Positions 17,201 to 25,095 are shown, numbered from the stretch's first letter. The stretch: 30,058 nt of DNA from a virus (IMGVR_UViG_3300044911_001353:1-30058); one strand, 5' to 3'. Notes: a model not told the origin generated them from the sequence alone. Made by a program: numbers and translations.

Positions 17201-19420
17201 CGACGTCAACCGCAGCACCTCGACGAACTGACGGATGTTCTCCGGCGCGCCTTCGCCCACCAACTTGATGCCCTTCGTGGGCGAAATCATGGTGGTTGCC
17301 ATCTGCATTGTGGTGCCCACGGCGTGCGACGTGCGAGGCAACACCGTGGCGACCCTGCGGCCCACCTTGCGCGCCAGCGGGTTCACTTCCTTGTACATGG
17401 CGTACTCGTCCAAGAACGTCGCCGCCCGCTCGTCGATCGGCAGCGCCAACGTGCGTTGCGCAATGTCCGACAGCCGGTCGGTGATGGCCGAGAACTCCGA
17501 CGTCTTGCGCTGCAGCGGCCGGCCGTTCTGCGCGATCGACAGTTGCAGATCCTCCAAGAACTGAATGTCGTCGTCGGGCAACAAGTCGTGCTTGCCGAGA
17601 CGGTTGGCAAAGTCGAACATCACGTCGTTCAACTTCGCAGGCTCGTCAGCCAGTACATCCCAGCCAGTGCGCCCCGGAGCCAAGAAATCCCTGTTGTTCG
17701 CCACGACCTGCAGGAACGGAATGTCCTCCTGCACCGGGCGATGCAACCGCAGATGGGCAGGCAAACCGTCCATGACACGGTTGACCCCCGACTTCTCCAT
17801 CTCCTTGAGCATCTGCCTTTCCGACCGAATGTCGGTGAGGCCGCTCGAGAAGCTGCGCACCTTGCCAGCCGTACGCGCCCACGCCTCGTTGCGGTAGTTG
17901 AAGCCCTTGAGCATCAACTGTTCCTTGTTGCGATAGGTGCCGATGCCGGACAGGATGGACTTCATGTCCTTCACATCCTTCACGTACGCCCGGATGTGCT
18001 CAGCGCCGAACTCGGTCGGCGTGATGACGCCTTCTCTGATGCCGTTCTCCCGGTAGGTGCGCAGACCTTCCCACAGCGACACGTTGTCGGTGCCCAGACG
18101 ACGCGCCATTTCGTAGTCGTCGGTCATCACCGCTTCGGCCAACTTGGTGTGCAGCCGCTTCACCGACGGCACGTTCTCTGCAATCTCGTTGAACCGCTGG
18201 ATGCTGAACGCATCGTCGATCACGTCGAGTCCGAGACGGTGGAACTTGACGACATCGTTGGCGCGCCCAAGCATCAGGAACGGATCGACCGCAATCTGGA
18301 ACAGCGCGTCGGCGCCGCCCGAGATCATCGTGTAGATCGCACTGTCCTTCTCCACCCACGGCAACGCATCCGCCAGGTCGCGTCCAATGCTGATCTTGCC
18401 GTTCTGGAGCTTGTTGACCGCCTCCAAGAACACCGGCTCCGTCATCAACTTCTGCAACGACTGCATCACCGCCTGGTGCTGCGCCGTGTTGGGCTGTGCA
18501 ATGCCATCGGCAATGCGACTCAGTTCACTCAGGTACGAGTTGTTGCGCTGGGCAGCGTCCGTCTCTCTCGCCCCGGCGACCTCGCGAGCAATCTCGTAGA
18601 TCGACCGATCGGAGATGTCTGCAATCTCGACGGCCAGCGTCTTCAAGCGAGGGTCGCCCAACAGCCCTTCGGCGTACCGACTGGCAGCGCGATCGAACGC
18701 ACGCTCGCCGTCGCGTGTGTCCATCCACGCACGCCCGAAGTCCATCGGGTTCAACGGGTCAGCCGCAATTGAGCCTGCTACTGCGCCACCCAGGCCGGCG
18801 GCTCCAATTGCGCCGAGCGCCAGCAGTGATGACCCGCCGGTCGGAATTGCTGCAATGGCAGCACCGATGCCCAGCAGCGCGCCGCCCAGGCCCGCCCACT
18901 GCTGACCGTCGTCCATCGTGCGGATAGCGCGATAGATGTGGGCAGGCTGATCGCCCACCCATGCCAGACCTTGCAGCGCCGGTTGCCAGATCGGCTTGGT
19001 GACCTGACCGAGCCCTTTCAACGGTGCAGCAACGATCTGGAACGGCAGTTTGAGCGCATCGCCCAGCATGTCGGTGACGCCGTACTCATCGACCTTCTGC
19101 GGCTGGTACCCCTGCTGCGTCAACGCCATCTGCTGCGCTCGGGGCAGGCGCGCCCACACCATGCGCTGCATCGCCGGAGTCATTGACTCCACGTTGCTGC
19201 GCAACTGGTCGGCCGCCATCATGCCTGCCAACGCAAACGAGTTGGTACCCAACTGGTCCGTCGAGATCGGCAACGAGGCCATTCGCATCGCCAACTGCGC
19301 GTCGTTGCGCACCAATGGGTTGATGCTGGTCACCAAACGAACACGGTTGTTGATGTCGATGTTCTTCTGGATCGCCGTGATCAGTTCGGACTCAGGGTTC
19401 CAGTTGCTCCAGTCGGTCAC
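11270..19420 (-). CDS. Giant virion-type protein, 2716 aa, probable ejection or polyvalent protein
   Basis: Starts at GTG in a GTGA overlap with the preceding gene, GAGGAG six bases upstream. It takes 27% of the window. Residues about 177-220 form a Gly/Ala-rich hydrophobic segment (two short membrane-like helices). A further hydrophobic stretch is near 2230-2340. Around 855-900 there is VWKPAVLLRMAFIPRAAGEEW, which recalls large virion proteins of actinobacteriophages. Near 1370-1430 is a highly charged coiled coil (RDEARKAVKAERKQA). Near the C-terminal third, PFWYAEENFLKRWGR resembles a segment in large polyvalent-type proteins that are injected with phage DNA. No protease, polymerase (no DxDxD), lysozyme or kinase motif was found by eye. 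It is far too large for a neck protein and its place directly after the portal gene supports an internal core or ejection role. A tape measure is a less likely reading, as no tail tube genes are seen. Confidence 0.9.
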   Translation of the reverse strand: MTDWSNWNPESELITAIQKNIDINNRVRLVTSINPLVRNDAQLAMRMASLPISTDQLGTNSFALAGMMAADQLRSNVESMTPAMQRMVWARLPRAQQMALTQQGYQPQKVDEYGVTDMLGDALKLPFQIVAAPLKGLGQVTKPIWQPALQGLAWVGDQPAHIYRAIRTMDDGQQWAGLGGALLGIGAAIAAIPTGGSSLLALGAIGAAGLGGAVAGSIAADPLNPMDFGRAWMDTRDGERAFDRAASRYAEGLLGDPRLKTLAVEIADISDRSIYEIAREVAGARETDAAQRNNSYLSELSRIADGIAQPNTAQHQAVMQSLQKLMTEPVFLEAVNKLQNGKISIGRDLADALPWVEKDSAIYTMISGGADALFQIAVDPFLMLGRANDVVKFHRLGLDVIDDAFSIQRFNEIAENVPSVKRLHTKLAEAVMTDDYEMARRLGTDNVSLWEGLRTYRENGIREGVITPTEFGAEHIRAYVKDVKDMKSILSGIGTYRNKEQLMLKGFNYRNEAWARTAGKVRSFSSGLTDIRSERQMLKEMEKSGVNRVMDGLPAHLRLHRPVQEDIPFLQVVANNRDFLAPGRTGWDVLADEPAKLNDVMFDFANRLGKHDLLPDDDIQFLEDLQLSIAQNGRPLQRKTSEFSAITDRLSDIAQRTLALPIDERAATFLDEYAMYKEVNPLARKVGRRVATVLPRTSHAVGTTMQMATTMISPTKGIKLVGEGAPENIRQFVEVLRLTSMPEYMRRMWFDEIIKHPTGHARGAAMLTALDNGLTIAGMRSLKGGEEFVDKFLLHAQHAYGLGGTVDRTYINGRRMVTSPLLDDTAQFLMMPNLTDLRKLTRSGFVSQVMGVTDVKVLDSFVNQVWKPAVLLRMAFIPRAAGEEWINFMLRGGFGSIVENMGGQYVGRYRAWRNVIEKVEKLGAAKVGKGALTAEEALLYSQGPLPKMMRPVERMLNRFDWTAPMQRRMSDFAENLQYWLTPESMQVTLRSGLEVPGGGGLGLQQPINRMLDRIGGDARRQLSSGASERELRAAMTRQGRFAKMVPTSEKAWFNVADYADTLLMGSPSSWRRLVAGGVNDYTVEAGEQFAKTFQTVLMREVSATEAGNFERGYERSDLKTFEVPDGQGGMKTVRAVAMRGGWKRHERVIGDPMFNYAAHQGVLNTIALDEGGRRVATEVLSRVLPSSLTYDDVASFLDQAARIDDPLVRELLLGFSANDTKVARVTLEAVARQDPFFALVKNRLPETGPITLDEVRDVTDAVLARYTEVVGDVLKWRRDMPNEVKNEVWAYTRTGEILPSEATFNTVPDLPPMFDTVKVLIDDDVRDALSRVQDGLAAAMRRGIDEHDYQRQLMNHLYTSPQTLYGPNSADASRRLARIQRDEARKAVKAERKQALDDAQELGEDIDPAVLAGFDQRLAALDAEQVLADEARRLAVEQGDMRTYRLYNNIDEADADVRALLAGHFENTTVQERAALSFQSPGGSNHAEYDNVTVYRPDSALIIPDEAVRSMWDSLPPMYEGEQARNAGDLADLLVSEMARAAGIGNASQILQHRAQLVSMYLEQMDMAYRRGKQFFGFDLLDDSTVAQSSRPAIRGYFTAPNPADNLPDLDMLFADQALVSELNLAMKNLMARHGKLGPEVPEVFAVRVPRAVTDNRSTSVMSPLAQRMQIRSATQDDALLDDLAQMRADAANAREPLTSEIRPIATRPGTELPAIWTAHRNFVKERVQLASEIQNPDAAQAYADRMWTHIKQMTGKKSRETQRARFDERTMKAEDGTEQTVRKSRVYRYGKDNKEIIEVREGEELHPESTFVDERGKKIKYGDGLFMEPASLTYEPNDLMWQLIGSMIEDAFDAQRGILRHERKAEMITVRGRLEPSPDWVPVYRSKDTHVPDEAHGGPQFAIGPALEPLKENTWQRIVRYGFDEVIGPAIDAIVRRPMAFHFFAQRYRFAKQANQWMLDPELTGRATQALANVLHSRAVVDQTRIDEVSDLVRRMASVDGYSAEKWGARESMAWLRSLPADEIAPTWRRIREAIDTRVATLPESSATSQSLRVTSKDMTRLENELLRGLPLNSAMPQIMRDERLADGLRDIVNSSTVERDLLAEMERLLPVGAIYDAERLHKSWNYYVGQERRYGAISREKTMSMDEAQAIAAHAKEVRHANDAAGNLAAEAALRDIMPFIDSQKVRTQFAEYGRGLLPFWYAEENFLKRWGRTILDDPTVIRKAQLTYMGLRTVGIVRQDEQGQDWFVYPGSGLLVETMSKVLPGVGVAAIGTMFQSPTSSMFPGLSERFGTPSFSPFVSVPMDLATHMFAEFVDLAPIERAMLGDYAANRNALEHLIPTSVTNIWDGVMQGGFGRVDEANVRYSSALMSAMAHLDAIGDGLPDNANAQMRDEFLRRAREHARVILFSQAIAGFFTPGPPQALITGETGGFTGFGAQDPRDILNGQYQTLIRELGIDEGTVRFLELNQDANLFDIVNPIALTVGKTESESGASLPTTEEAVQFYTQHSDYLQAMPFAGPWLLPVAKEGDERSQYAYDQQLIEGLRRRLTPEEFLAELKYKEAAPRYFALKKQYLDAVDRMKMAGNESGVERANQYWQSTSTAYRAAHPIFDEQMSSSDGRQRRASVIDEMRTAVYDPLVPPSPQLEGLREIMTTWDQYKIALATLREDGSARGRASVEQAKATFERMMDDLMTRRPELRSFYLAIIRPEADLD

Positions 19421-19893
19421 GCCCGACTCCTCTGCGCCAAGTCAGCGAAGTACGGATCGCCGGTGGCGCGTGAGAGTTGCATCATCATGTCGGTCAACGG
19501 GCTGCCGTACGGACGCGACAGCATCTCGGGGCCACCTCCCGGCCCGATGCGCAGACCGGCGGTGACAGGTTCGTTCGGTCGTGCCGTTGGACTCTGGAGC
19601 AACCCACCGCCGCCACGCATCTGCTGAGCGATTGCCATGAGGTCGGGCCTCTGTGGCGATGTCATCTGTTGCGCTACCGGCTGCGGAGGTTGTGCGGCTG
19701 GGGCCGTGGGCCTCGATGCTTGGGGGCGCATCGGAGCCAATACGGAGGGCCTTGCGGCCCCAGCACGCACATTGGGTGCAGGCATTTGCCGTGCGAACTG
19801 TTCCTGCTTGATGCCCTGACCGTAGCCGGTGCCGGGCACTGCCTTGATGGGTTGAGCGGGCATCCCGCTCTGCGTCTTGCGCTTTCTCGGCAC
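19417..19893 (-). CDS. Pro/Gln-rich small protein after the portal gene
   Basis: 158 residues, GTG start after GGAGG with five-base spacing, one base beyond the portal stop, and a GTGA overlap into the giant gene. The first ten residues are basic (PRKRK), then GTGYGQGIKQEQFARQMPAP, then about 90 residues of Pro/Ala/Gln with Met and finally a Gly-rich stretch and a short helix (PLTDMMMQLSRATGDPYFADLAQRS is split over two predicted segments). Nearly all of it should be disordered. It may be a head-interior or portal-associated protein. No family is recognised. Confidence 0.75.
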   Translation of the reverse strand: MPRKRKTQSGMPAQPIKAVPGTGYGQGIKQEQFARQMPAPNVRAGAARPSVLAPMRPQASRPTAPAAQPPQPVAQQMTSPQRPDLMAIAQQMRGGGGLLQSPTARPNEPVTAGLRIGPGGGPEMLSRPYGSPLTDMMMQLSRATGDPYFADLAQRSRA

Positions 19894-19894
19894 G

Positions 19895-21727
19895 TCAGCC
19901 TCCCATGACCTGCATCAATTGACGCATCCGCTGAACGTCACCTGGCACCTCGATCTGCTGCTGCTCGGGAGGTGCGATTGCGGGGGACGGCTGCTGTAGC
20001 GCCCCAGGGCCACCGGCCATGCCAGGCATGGATTCGGGCGGTGCCACCATACCTTCCGGTGCGGCTGGTGCAGGGGTTGCCTGACGCTCGCGCATCATCT
20101 TGTCGGCCTTCTCGACGGCGGTGAAGATGTCCTCGCCGCCGGACAGTTCACGACGGATCATCGCCGCCACCGGCAACGGCATCTGCCCGGTTGCCAACTG
20201 CTGGATGATCGACTGCTTCAACGCTTCCTCGAACTGCTCCTCGTCTACCAGCGCGCCCTCGGCCTCGGGATCGTTGATCCACGGATGCTTCTGACGGAAC
20301 GTGCGACGGCTGATGGTGCCCGTGCCCAACAGCGAGCCAAGAATCTGCGTCTGCTGCACGACGTCGGCGCCAGCGATGGCGTACGACACCGTGTTGTCGT
20401 ACGTCTCGATGTGCTCCTCGGGCGTGAACGACACACGACCCGGATCGTCGGGCCAGCCCGAGAACAGGACGTACTTCTGATCGGGCCAGTAGCCCTTGTA
20501 GGTCGCCAGGATCGCATGGTTCAGGTGCGGCATGTACGCCTCGCTGATCTCATGCAGTTCCTGAATGCGGTGATCAACGGCCATGCCAGCGAGGGCGTTG
20601 ATGCCAGCGCCGGTGCGCAGCGCGCCGTACGTTTCACCCCCCGTTTGGGGGACAAGGCCGGTGGAGACACGGAAGTTGCGCTCCAAGCGGTCGATGATCT
20701 GGCCGGTGCGCTGATCGGGCGTGTTGCGTAGCATTCCGATCGACTCCACGTCAAGCACCATGTTGATCTCGCCCTCGCGTCCGTCCTTCCACTGGCCGCC
20801 GACGACCTGGGGCATTCCGCTCTGCCGGCCGATCGCGTACATGTCGGGGAAGATCGCCTTCTCCTGGGCGACGATGTCCAACGCCATGAGCTTCGCCTGC
20901 AGGTCGACGTTGCCGAGCATGGAGCCGATACGGCTGGCAATCTTGCCGAGCGACACGTTGTGCGGCACGACGGCCGGGACGATCTCCGCACGGTTCGGAT
21001 ACGCAGGGCTCAACTGCATCCACGGTGCAGACATGGTGCGGTTGTAGTAGGTGTTGACGTAGTCACGCACCGGGCCGACGATGCCGAACACGATCTGATC
21101 CAGGTCGAACCACTCCACGCAGTCCCACATCTCGTGTGCTTCCATCGGCGGGATTGGACCACCCTGCTCACTACGCGCGCGTGGGTACAACCGACGGAGG
21201 TGCTCGCCCGAGTGGCGTGTGATGAACGCGCAGTAGTCCGGTGGCCGCAACTGCTCGTTGGCCTGCGGCTCGACGAGCGAACTCAGCGGATCACGAACCT
21301 CGATGCGGGGCATCTTCGTCTCGAAGTCGGGCACCACGACCAGCGAGCCGGTGTGGTACGCCGCCAGTTGCCGGTAGAAACGGCGACGGCCGAGCAACCA
21401 CTTCGATTCGTGGTACGTCGCAGCGATGATCTTGCGCCGGGTCGTGGCGTACGCACGCGAGCGACGGCCCGTGTCCTTCGATGGATCGATGGCAGGCGAG
21501 TACACGGTCGGCCGCACGCTCGATGCGCGCATTGCCATCGAATCGACGGCCTCACCAATCAGCGCCGGGGTCAGCGGAGGCAGGCGTGGCTCGTCGTTCA
21601 ACGATGGCATCGGGATCACCCAGTCGCCGTCGTAGCGGTCGAGCACATCCTTCATCGCCAACAGCGTTGGGCCCTGGATGCGTTGCAGGTCCAACACGAT
21701 CTGCACGATCTCGTCGAAGGTTCTCAC
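19895..21727 (-). CDS. Portal protein
   Basis: 610 residues. The start is the GTG in a GTGA overlap with the terminase stop, with GGAG at a proper distance. A longer reading frame exists upstream but lies inside the terminase gene and was rejected. The size and the position directly after the large terminase are those of a portal, the ring of twelve subunits through which DNA enters the head. The middle is a mixture of strands and helices with many Tyr/Trp, and the C-terminal region from about residue 430 is helical, with a Pro/Gln/Met tail (about 545-610) that could enter the head. No short diagnostic motif exists for portals, so the name rests on context. Confidence 0.85.
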   Translation of the reverse strand: MRTFDEIVQIVLDLQRIQGPTLLAMKDVLDRYDGDWVIPMPSLNDEPRLPPLTPALIGEAVDSMAMRASSVRPTVYSPAIDPSKDTGRRSRAYATTRRKIIAATYHESKWLLGRRRFYRQLAAYHTGSLVVVPDFETKMPRIEVRDPLSSLVEPQANEQLRPPDYCAFITRHSGEHLRRLYPRARSEQGGPIPPMEAHEMWDCVEWFDLDQIVFGIVGPVRDYVNTYYNRTMSAPWMQLSPAYPNRAEIVPAVVPHNVSLGKIASRIGSMLGNVDLQAKLMALDIVAQEKAIFPDMYAIGRQSGMPQVVGGQWKDGREGEINMVLDVESIGMLRNTPDQRTGQIIDRLERNFRVSTGLVPQTGGETYGALRTGAGINALAGMAVDHRIQELHEISEAYMPHLNHAILATYKGYWPDQKYVLFSGWPDDPGRVSFTPEEHIETYDNTVSYAIAGADVVQQTQILGSLLGTGTISRRTFRQKHPWINDPEAEGALVDEEQFEEALKQSIIQQLATGQMPLPVAAMIRRELSGGEDIFTAVEKADKMMRERQATPAPAAPEGMVAPPESMPGMAGGPGALQQPSPAIAPPEQQQIEVPGDVQRMRQLMQVMGG

Positions 21728-23535
21728 AGGCGCGCTCCAATGGGGATGATCAGACTGCTGCTGGTCTGCTTCCACGGTACCGCTCTTGTCTGCCACTGGC
21801 CGGTATTCGCTGCACCAAGATCCGTGCGCTTGTATCGCTGGCGCCACAGAATCCACACGAACCACAGCGCCATCACCCGGTCCTGGCGCAACTTGGTGCC
21901 GCGCTTGCCCGGCTTCCACGCACGCAACTGACGCACCAACTCCTCCATCTCGTTGCGAGTCAAGTCGTCGTCGGCCCAGGGAATGATGATCTCTTCGCGC
22001 AGGAACGACTCGCACATCGACGCTACGCCGATGTTCTCGTCGTACTTGTTCCAGCCCGTCAGGTGCTCGCGCAGTGCGAAGCCGTAGTGCGACTGCATGT
22101 CCAGCAGGCGCTCATCTCGAGCCAGGCCGCGCTGGAAGTTCATCGACTCCACGACGACGTCGGTGACGTAGCCACTCAGGTTGCACCAGGCCACCACGTC
22201 GTTGACGCACTGCATGATCTGCTCGTTGCGCTGCAGGCCGGCGTCTTCACGAATACGACGCACGATCAGTTGGCCCTCGGGCGTCGCCTCGCACGCAATG
22301 ACGCAGTTCTGGCCGCCGAGCGCCGGGTCGAGGCCGACGTAGACGATGTTGCCGGGGGTGACGTTGTGCTTCAACGACAGCAGCGGGTTCTTGCAGCGGT
22401 CGATCATCTCGTCGGTGAACACCCGGTCGGTGTTCGACGCGCCCGGCTCCTGCATGTAGTTGCGGTCCCACGCCTCCTGGCCGACCTTGCGGCGCTGGCG
22501 GTCCAACTGGTCGAGGTTGTACCGCTCGGGCCACAGCGCCTGCTGCTCGCCGGTGATCGGGTCAGTGCGGATGGCTTTGAACTTGATGACCTTCAGGATG
22601 CCCGACAGCGAGTCGTCGTTCGCCAGACGGCTGTAGATGTCGTCATCGCCCACGCGCGTGCCCGCAATCGTGGTGATGCCGTACTCGCCGGGACGCGACA
22701 GTGCGTCTTGGCGCAGCCACTCCTCCATCGAGTCGGTCAGGTTCAGCGTCTTGGTGGACTGCAGGTCGTCGATGTGCAGATGGTCGGTACGGGTCGACAC
22801 GATCTCGCTCTTGAAGCCCAGCGCCTGCATCGAGTAGTCGCGTTCGTCGTGCGACGACTTCTTGAACACGTTGAAGTAGCCGGACCCCCACGGCTGGGCG
22901 ATCATCCGGTCACGGCCCTGGCCGGTCGGCGGCTTGAACGGACCCCAGTCGTTGACGTACTGGGGGTACGGGCCGTCCGGTTCCATGCGTCGTTTCACGC
23001 GCTCAAGGATCTTCTGCGCGATGCGCAGGTTGCCACCAGCCACGGTCATGCGTCGGTCGGGGTGCCGGGCCAACGTCTCGGACGCGTAGTTCTCGTAGGT
23101 CGTGGTCTTGCCGTGCTCGGGCGGCCACAGCGCCATGAGGATGTTGCCCGGAGGCAGGTTCTCTAGCTCCTGAATGAACAGCAACTGGAACCAGGCATAC
23201 GACATGCCGAAGTACCGCTCGGCGTACTCGGCGTGGCCGCCCGAATACTCGCCTCGGAGCACGTTCTTGCCCGCTCGGGCGACATCGACACGCGCTGCGA
23301 ACGACCGATCACGGTTGCGCCACTGCTTGTAGGCGTTGCGGCCTACGCCGACCTCGGCCAACGCCTCGTCGATGGTGCTGCCGGTGCCGATCAGCTCGAT
23401 GAAGCGGTCCTTGCGGCGGTTTGCCTCGATGGACTTGCCCTGATACGCCTTCATCGTCTCGTAGCGACGGGCTTGGGGGTCTTCCTTGGGCTTGGTGCGC
23501 AGGTTGGCCCACGGATCATCGACTAGATCGGTCAT
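21724..23535 (-). CDS. terL: Terminase large subunit with N-terminal helix-turn-helix
   Basis: 603 residues, ATP-driven packaging motor and DNA cutter. Residues 43-75 look like a helix-turn-helix (STIDEALAEVGVGRNAYKQW), as in small terminase subunits. Walker A is PPEHGKTTT (138-146). Walker B is HLHIDDL (252-258) with Asp where Glu is more usual. The ATPase coupling motif is around TTIAGTR (288-294). The C-terminal nuclease has an acidic triad candidate D403 (VGLDPALGG), E463 (VVVES) and D552 (LRQDRV). The start at 23535 has only a weak ribosome site. A separate small terminase gene was not seen, see findings. Confidence 0.93.
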   Translation of the reverse strand: MTDLVDDPWANLRTKPKEDPQARRYETMKAYQGKSIEANRRKDRFIELIGTGSTIDEALAEVGVGRNAYKQWRNRDRSFAARVDVARAGKNVLRGEYSGGHAEYAERYFGMSYAWFQLLFIQELENLPPGNILMALWPPEHGKTTTYENYASETLARHPDRRMTVAGGNLRIAQKILERVKRRMEPDGPYPQYVNDWGPFKPPTGQGRDRMIAQPWGSGYFNVFKKSSHDERDYSMQALGFKSEIVSTRTDHLHIDDLQSTKTLNLTDSMEEWLRQDALSRPGEYGITTIAGTRVGDDDIYSRLANDDSLSGILKVIKFKAIRTDPITGEQQALWPERYNLDQLDRQRRKVGQEAWDRNYMQEPGASNTDRVFTDEMIDRCKNPLLSLKHNVTPGNIVYVGLDPALGGQNCVIACEATPEGQLIVRRIREDAGLQRNEQIMQCVNDVVAWCNLSGYVTDVVVESMNFQRGLARDERLLDMQSHYGFALREHLTGWNKYDENIGVASMCESFLREEIIIPWADDDLTRNEMEELVRQLRAWKPGKRGTKLRQDRVMALWFVWILWRQRYKRTDLGAANTGQWQTRAVPWKQTSSSLIIPIGARL

Positions 23536-23553
23536 CGCGGGGACTCTACACGC

Positions 23554-23817
23554 CTACTTCTTGCTTCGGTTCCGTCCCCGGTTGGCCGCAGGGGCCTCAC
23601 GCACCAGTTTGCCGTCCTTGGTGTGCGACAGATCGGGCCCGCCCTTGCCCATCATGCCCCGTTTGCGGCGCTCGGCAGCCAGTTCAGCCCGCTTGGCCCG
23701 CTGATCGGGTTTCTGGCCGAACTTGGTGTCGTACGCAGCCTTCTTGCGGCGCGATTCAGGGTTCGCAGCGTACCCACGCGCCGACTTGCGAGGGTTTGCG
23801 GCAGGCCGAGGAGCCAT
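23554..23817 (-). CDS. Basic protein resembling a degenerate HNH family member
   Basis: 87 residues, ATG in a TAATG overlap with the preceding gene. It has a charged helix of the type YDTKFGQKPDQRAKRAELAAERRKRG, then GPDLSHTKDGKLV and a C-terminal NRGRNRSKK. This order recalls a phage family with helix, then D-H-K-P-L and a C-terminal basic NLR...NR end that is often called an HNH endonuclease and lies beside the terminase. Only one His of the expected set is visible, so catalysis is doubtful. HNH proteins can aid DNA packaging when next to terminase. Alternative: simple basic DNA-binding protein. Confidence 0.7.
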   Translation of the reverse strand: MAPRPAANPRKSARGYAANPESRRKKAAYDTKFGQKPDQRAKRAELAAERRKRGMMGKGGPDLSHTKDGKLVREAPAANRGRNRSKK

Positions 23818-24089
23818 TAGGCAGGTGGTGTGGCGTCCAGCCCAGACAGGATGCTGGTCGCCTCGGCACGCTTGTTGGCAGCAAGTGCTTTGATCGCCTG
23901 CAGCAACGCATCAATCGTGTCGTCAGTCGTTGGCTGCTGGTCGTTGGCCGAGTTGAAGTCTCGACCGTCGTCGGGGATAGCAGTAAAGCCTTCGAGCGGT
24001 TGCCAGTCCGGGTTCGCGTCGGCGTCCCACATGACGACGTTCTGCACTACGCCATCGGCGTCGAGGATGAGCCAGCGTTGAACGCCCAT
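23817..24089 (-). CDS. Tail-fibre-assembly-like small protein
   Basis: 90 residues, starting at the ATG in a TGATG overlap with the glycine-rich protein. A GTG nine bases upstream (24098) is an alternative. The first half has ILDADGVVQNVVMWDA and WQPLEGFTAIP. This is the pattern I know from small phage chaperones that follow fibre genes (a strand with ..V.NVV.WDG, then W.PP.G). The second half is a helix. It lies directly after the adhesin-like gene, the usual place for such a chaperone. Family identity was not tested. Confidence 0.7.
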   Translation of the reverse strand: MGVQRWLILDADGVVQNVVMWDADANPDWQPLEGFTAIPDDGRDFNSANDQQPTTDDTIDALLQAIKALAANKRAEATSILSGLDATPPA

Positions 24090-25054
24090 CAGAAACACAC
24101 CACCATGACGAAACCTCCGCCTCCTGCGCCACCTGCGCCACTGTTTGCACCGTTGGTCGATGCGCCACCACCACCACCGCCGGAGCCGTAGCCAGACGCA
24201 CCACCAGCACCACCGGCAATGGTCCCGGCTGCGTTGCCCGCACCACCGCCTCCACCCGACGAGCCGCCGAAAGCGCCTGGCTGAATCGTTGAGTTCACGC
24301 CTGCGCCACCAGCACCGCCATCAGCAGTACCTGCGGCTGGGTTGGCCTGAACCGTGCACGTAGAGCCGCCCAAGCCACCAACCGATGAAACGTTCGCTGC
24401 GGTCAAACCGCCACCAGCGCCACCAGTGGATGTCGCAAACCGGTTCTGGGCAGCGGAGCCAGCGCCACCGGTTGTTGACGGACTTGAAACACCAAGCGCA
24501 CCAAACACATTGCCGGAACCACCGAACCCCGTCGAGGTTGAGCCGTTGTTCAGTCCACCACCGCCACCACCGCTGGTGTTTGTCGCCAAGAGTGATCCGA
24601 ACGTCGTCGATCCACCAGCGCCGCCGTTGTTGCCGTTCGTATCGTCAGTCGTGACAACCAACCCACCTGCGCCACCAGCACCGACCGTGACCGACACAGT
24701 GTTGGGCAGGTCAGCGACGTTGAACGTTGCGATGGACACGCCGCCACTGCCGCCAGCCTGACCACCACAACGCACCGTGCCCGCTGCACCGCGACGGCCA
24801 GAACCACCACCACCGCCGCCGCCCACCACCGTGACCTGCGCCCACGTGTAAGCAGCATCGGTCGGCTTCGTCCACGTGCCGTTCGCCAGGAAGGTTTGCA
24901 GATTCGGGGTTCGAGCCGCAGCAGCACCCACTACTGCCATTGTGGTTCGCACCAACTCGGCCCTGTCGCTGATCACGCGCATGGCGTAGATTTCGTCGTC
25001 GTTGTCCAGTTGCGTGACCAGCGGAGTGCTGGGTCGATTGTTGACTGTTGACAT
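24089..25054 (-). CDS. Glycine-rich adhesin-like tail protein
   Basis: 321 residues, start at the second of two ATGs, 8 bases from GGGAGG. The N-terminal 55 residues form a small ordered attachment region, then TFLANGTWTKPTDA and VTVVGGGGGGG introduce a domain of about 260 residues made of glycine clusters separated by short Thr/Asn/Ser stretches, ending in GGGGFVMVVCF. This is the glycine-rich domain common at the tips of phage tail fibres, which fold into polyglycine-type sheets and bind host surfaces. It is followed by a chaperone-like gene. The receptor cannot be told. Confidence 0.85.
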   Translation of the reverse strand: MSTVNNRPSTPLVTQLDNDDEIYAMRVISDRAELVRTTMAVVGAAAARTPNLQTFLANGTWTKPTDAAYTWAQVTVVGGGGGGGSGRRGAAGTVRCGGQAGGSGGVSIATFNVADLPNTVSVTVGAGGAGGLVVTTDDTNGNNGGAGGSTTFGSLLATNTSGGGGGGLNNGSTSTGFGGSGNVFGALGVSSPSTTGGAGSAAQNRFATSTGGAGGGLTAANVSSVGGLGGSTCTVQANPAAGTADGGAGGAGVNSTIQPGAFGGSSGGGGGAGNAAGTIAGGAGGASGYGSGGGGGGASTNGANSGAGGAGGGGFVMVVCF

Positions 25055-25081
25055 AAGCATTTCCTCCCGTCGATTAGCTCA

Positions 25082-25095
25082 TGGCCTCTCGGCCA
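25082..25095 (-). repeat. Small hairpin with GAGA tetraloop
   Basis: TGGCC, loop, GGCCA. On the minus strand the loop is GAGA, a GNRA-type tetraloop. It sits in the 65-base gap between the stop of the small 56-residue gene and the glycine-rich gene. It is short and may be chance, but the stable loop may help mRNA stability. Confidence 0.3.

Noticed and set aside
17027-18772. 581-residue rightward open frame opposite the giant gene
   Set aside because: Same reason: antisense shadow, with His/Arg/Gln-rich composition and no sign of a start.
21728-22015. N-terminal extension of the portal frame
   Set aside because: It overlaps the terminase C-terminus out of frame, has no ribosome site, and a GTGA overlap start with GGAG exists at 21727.
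21481-23166. 561-residue rightward open frame opposite terminase and portal
   Set aside because: It is antisense to the terminase, whose motifs are clear.
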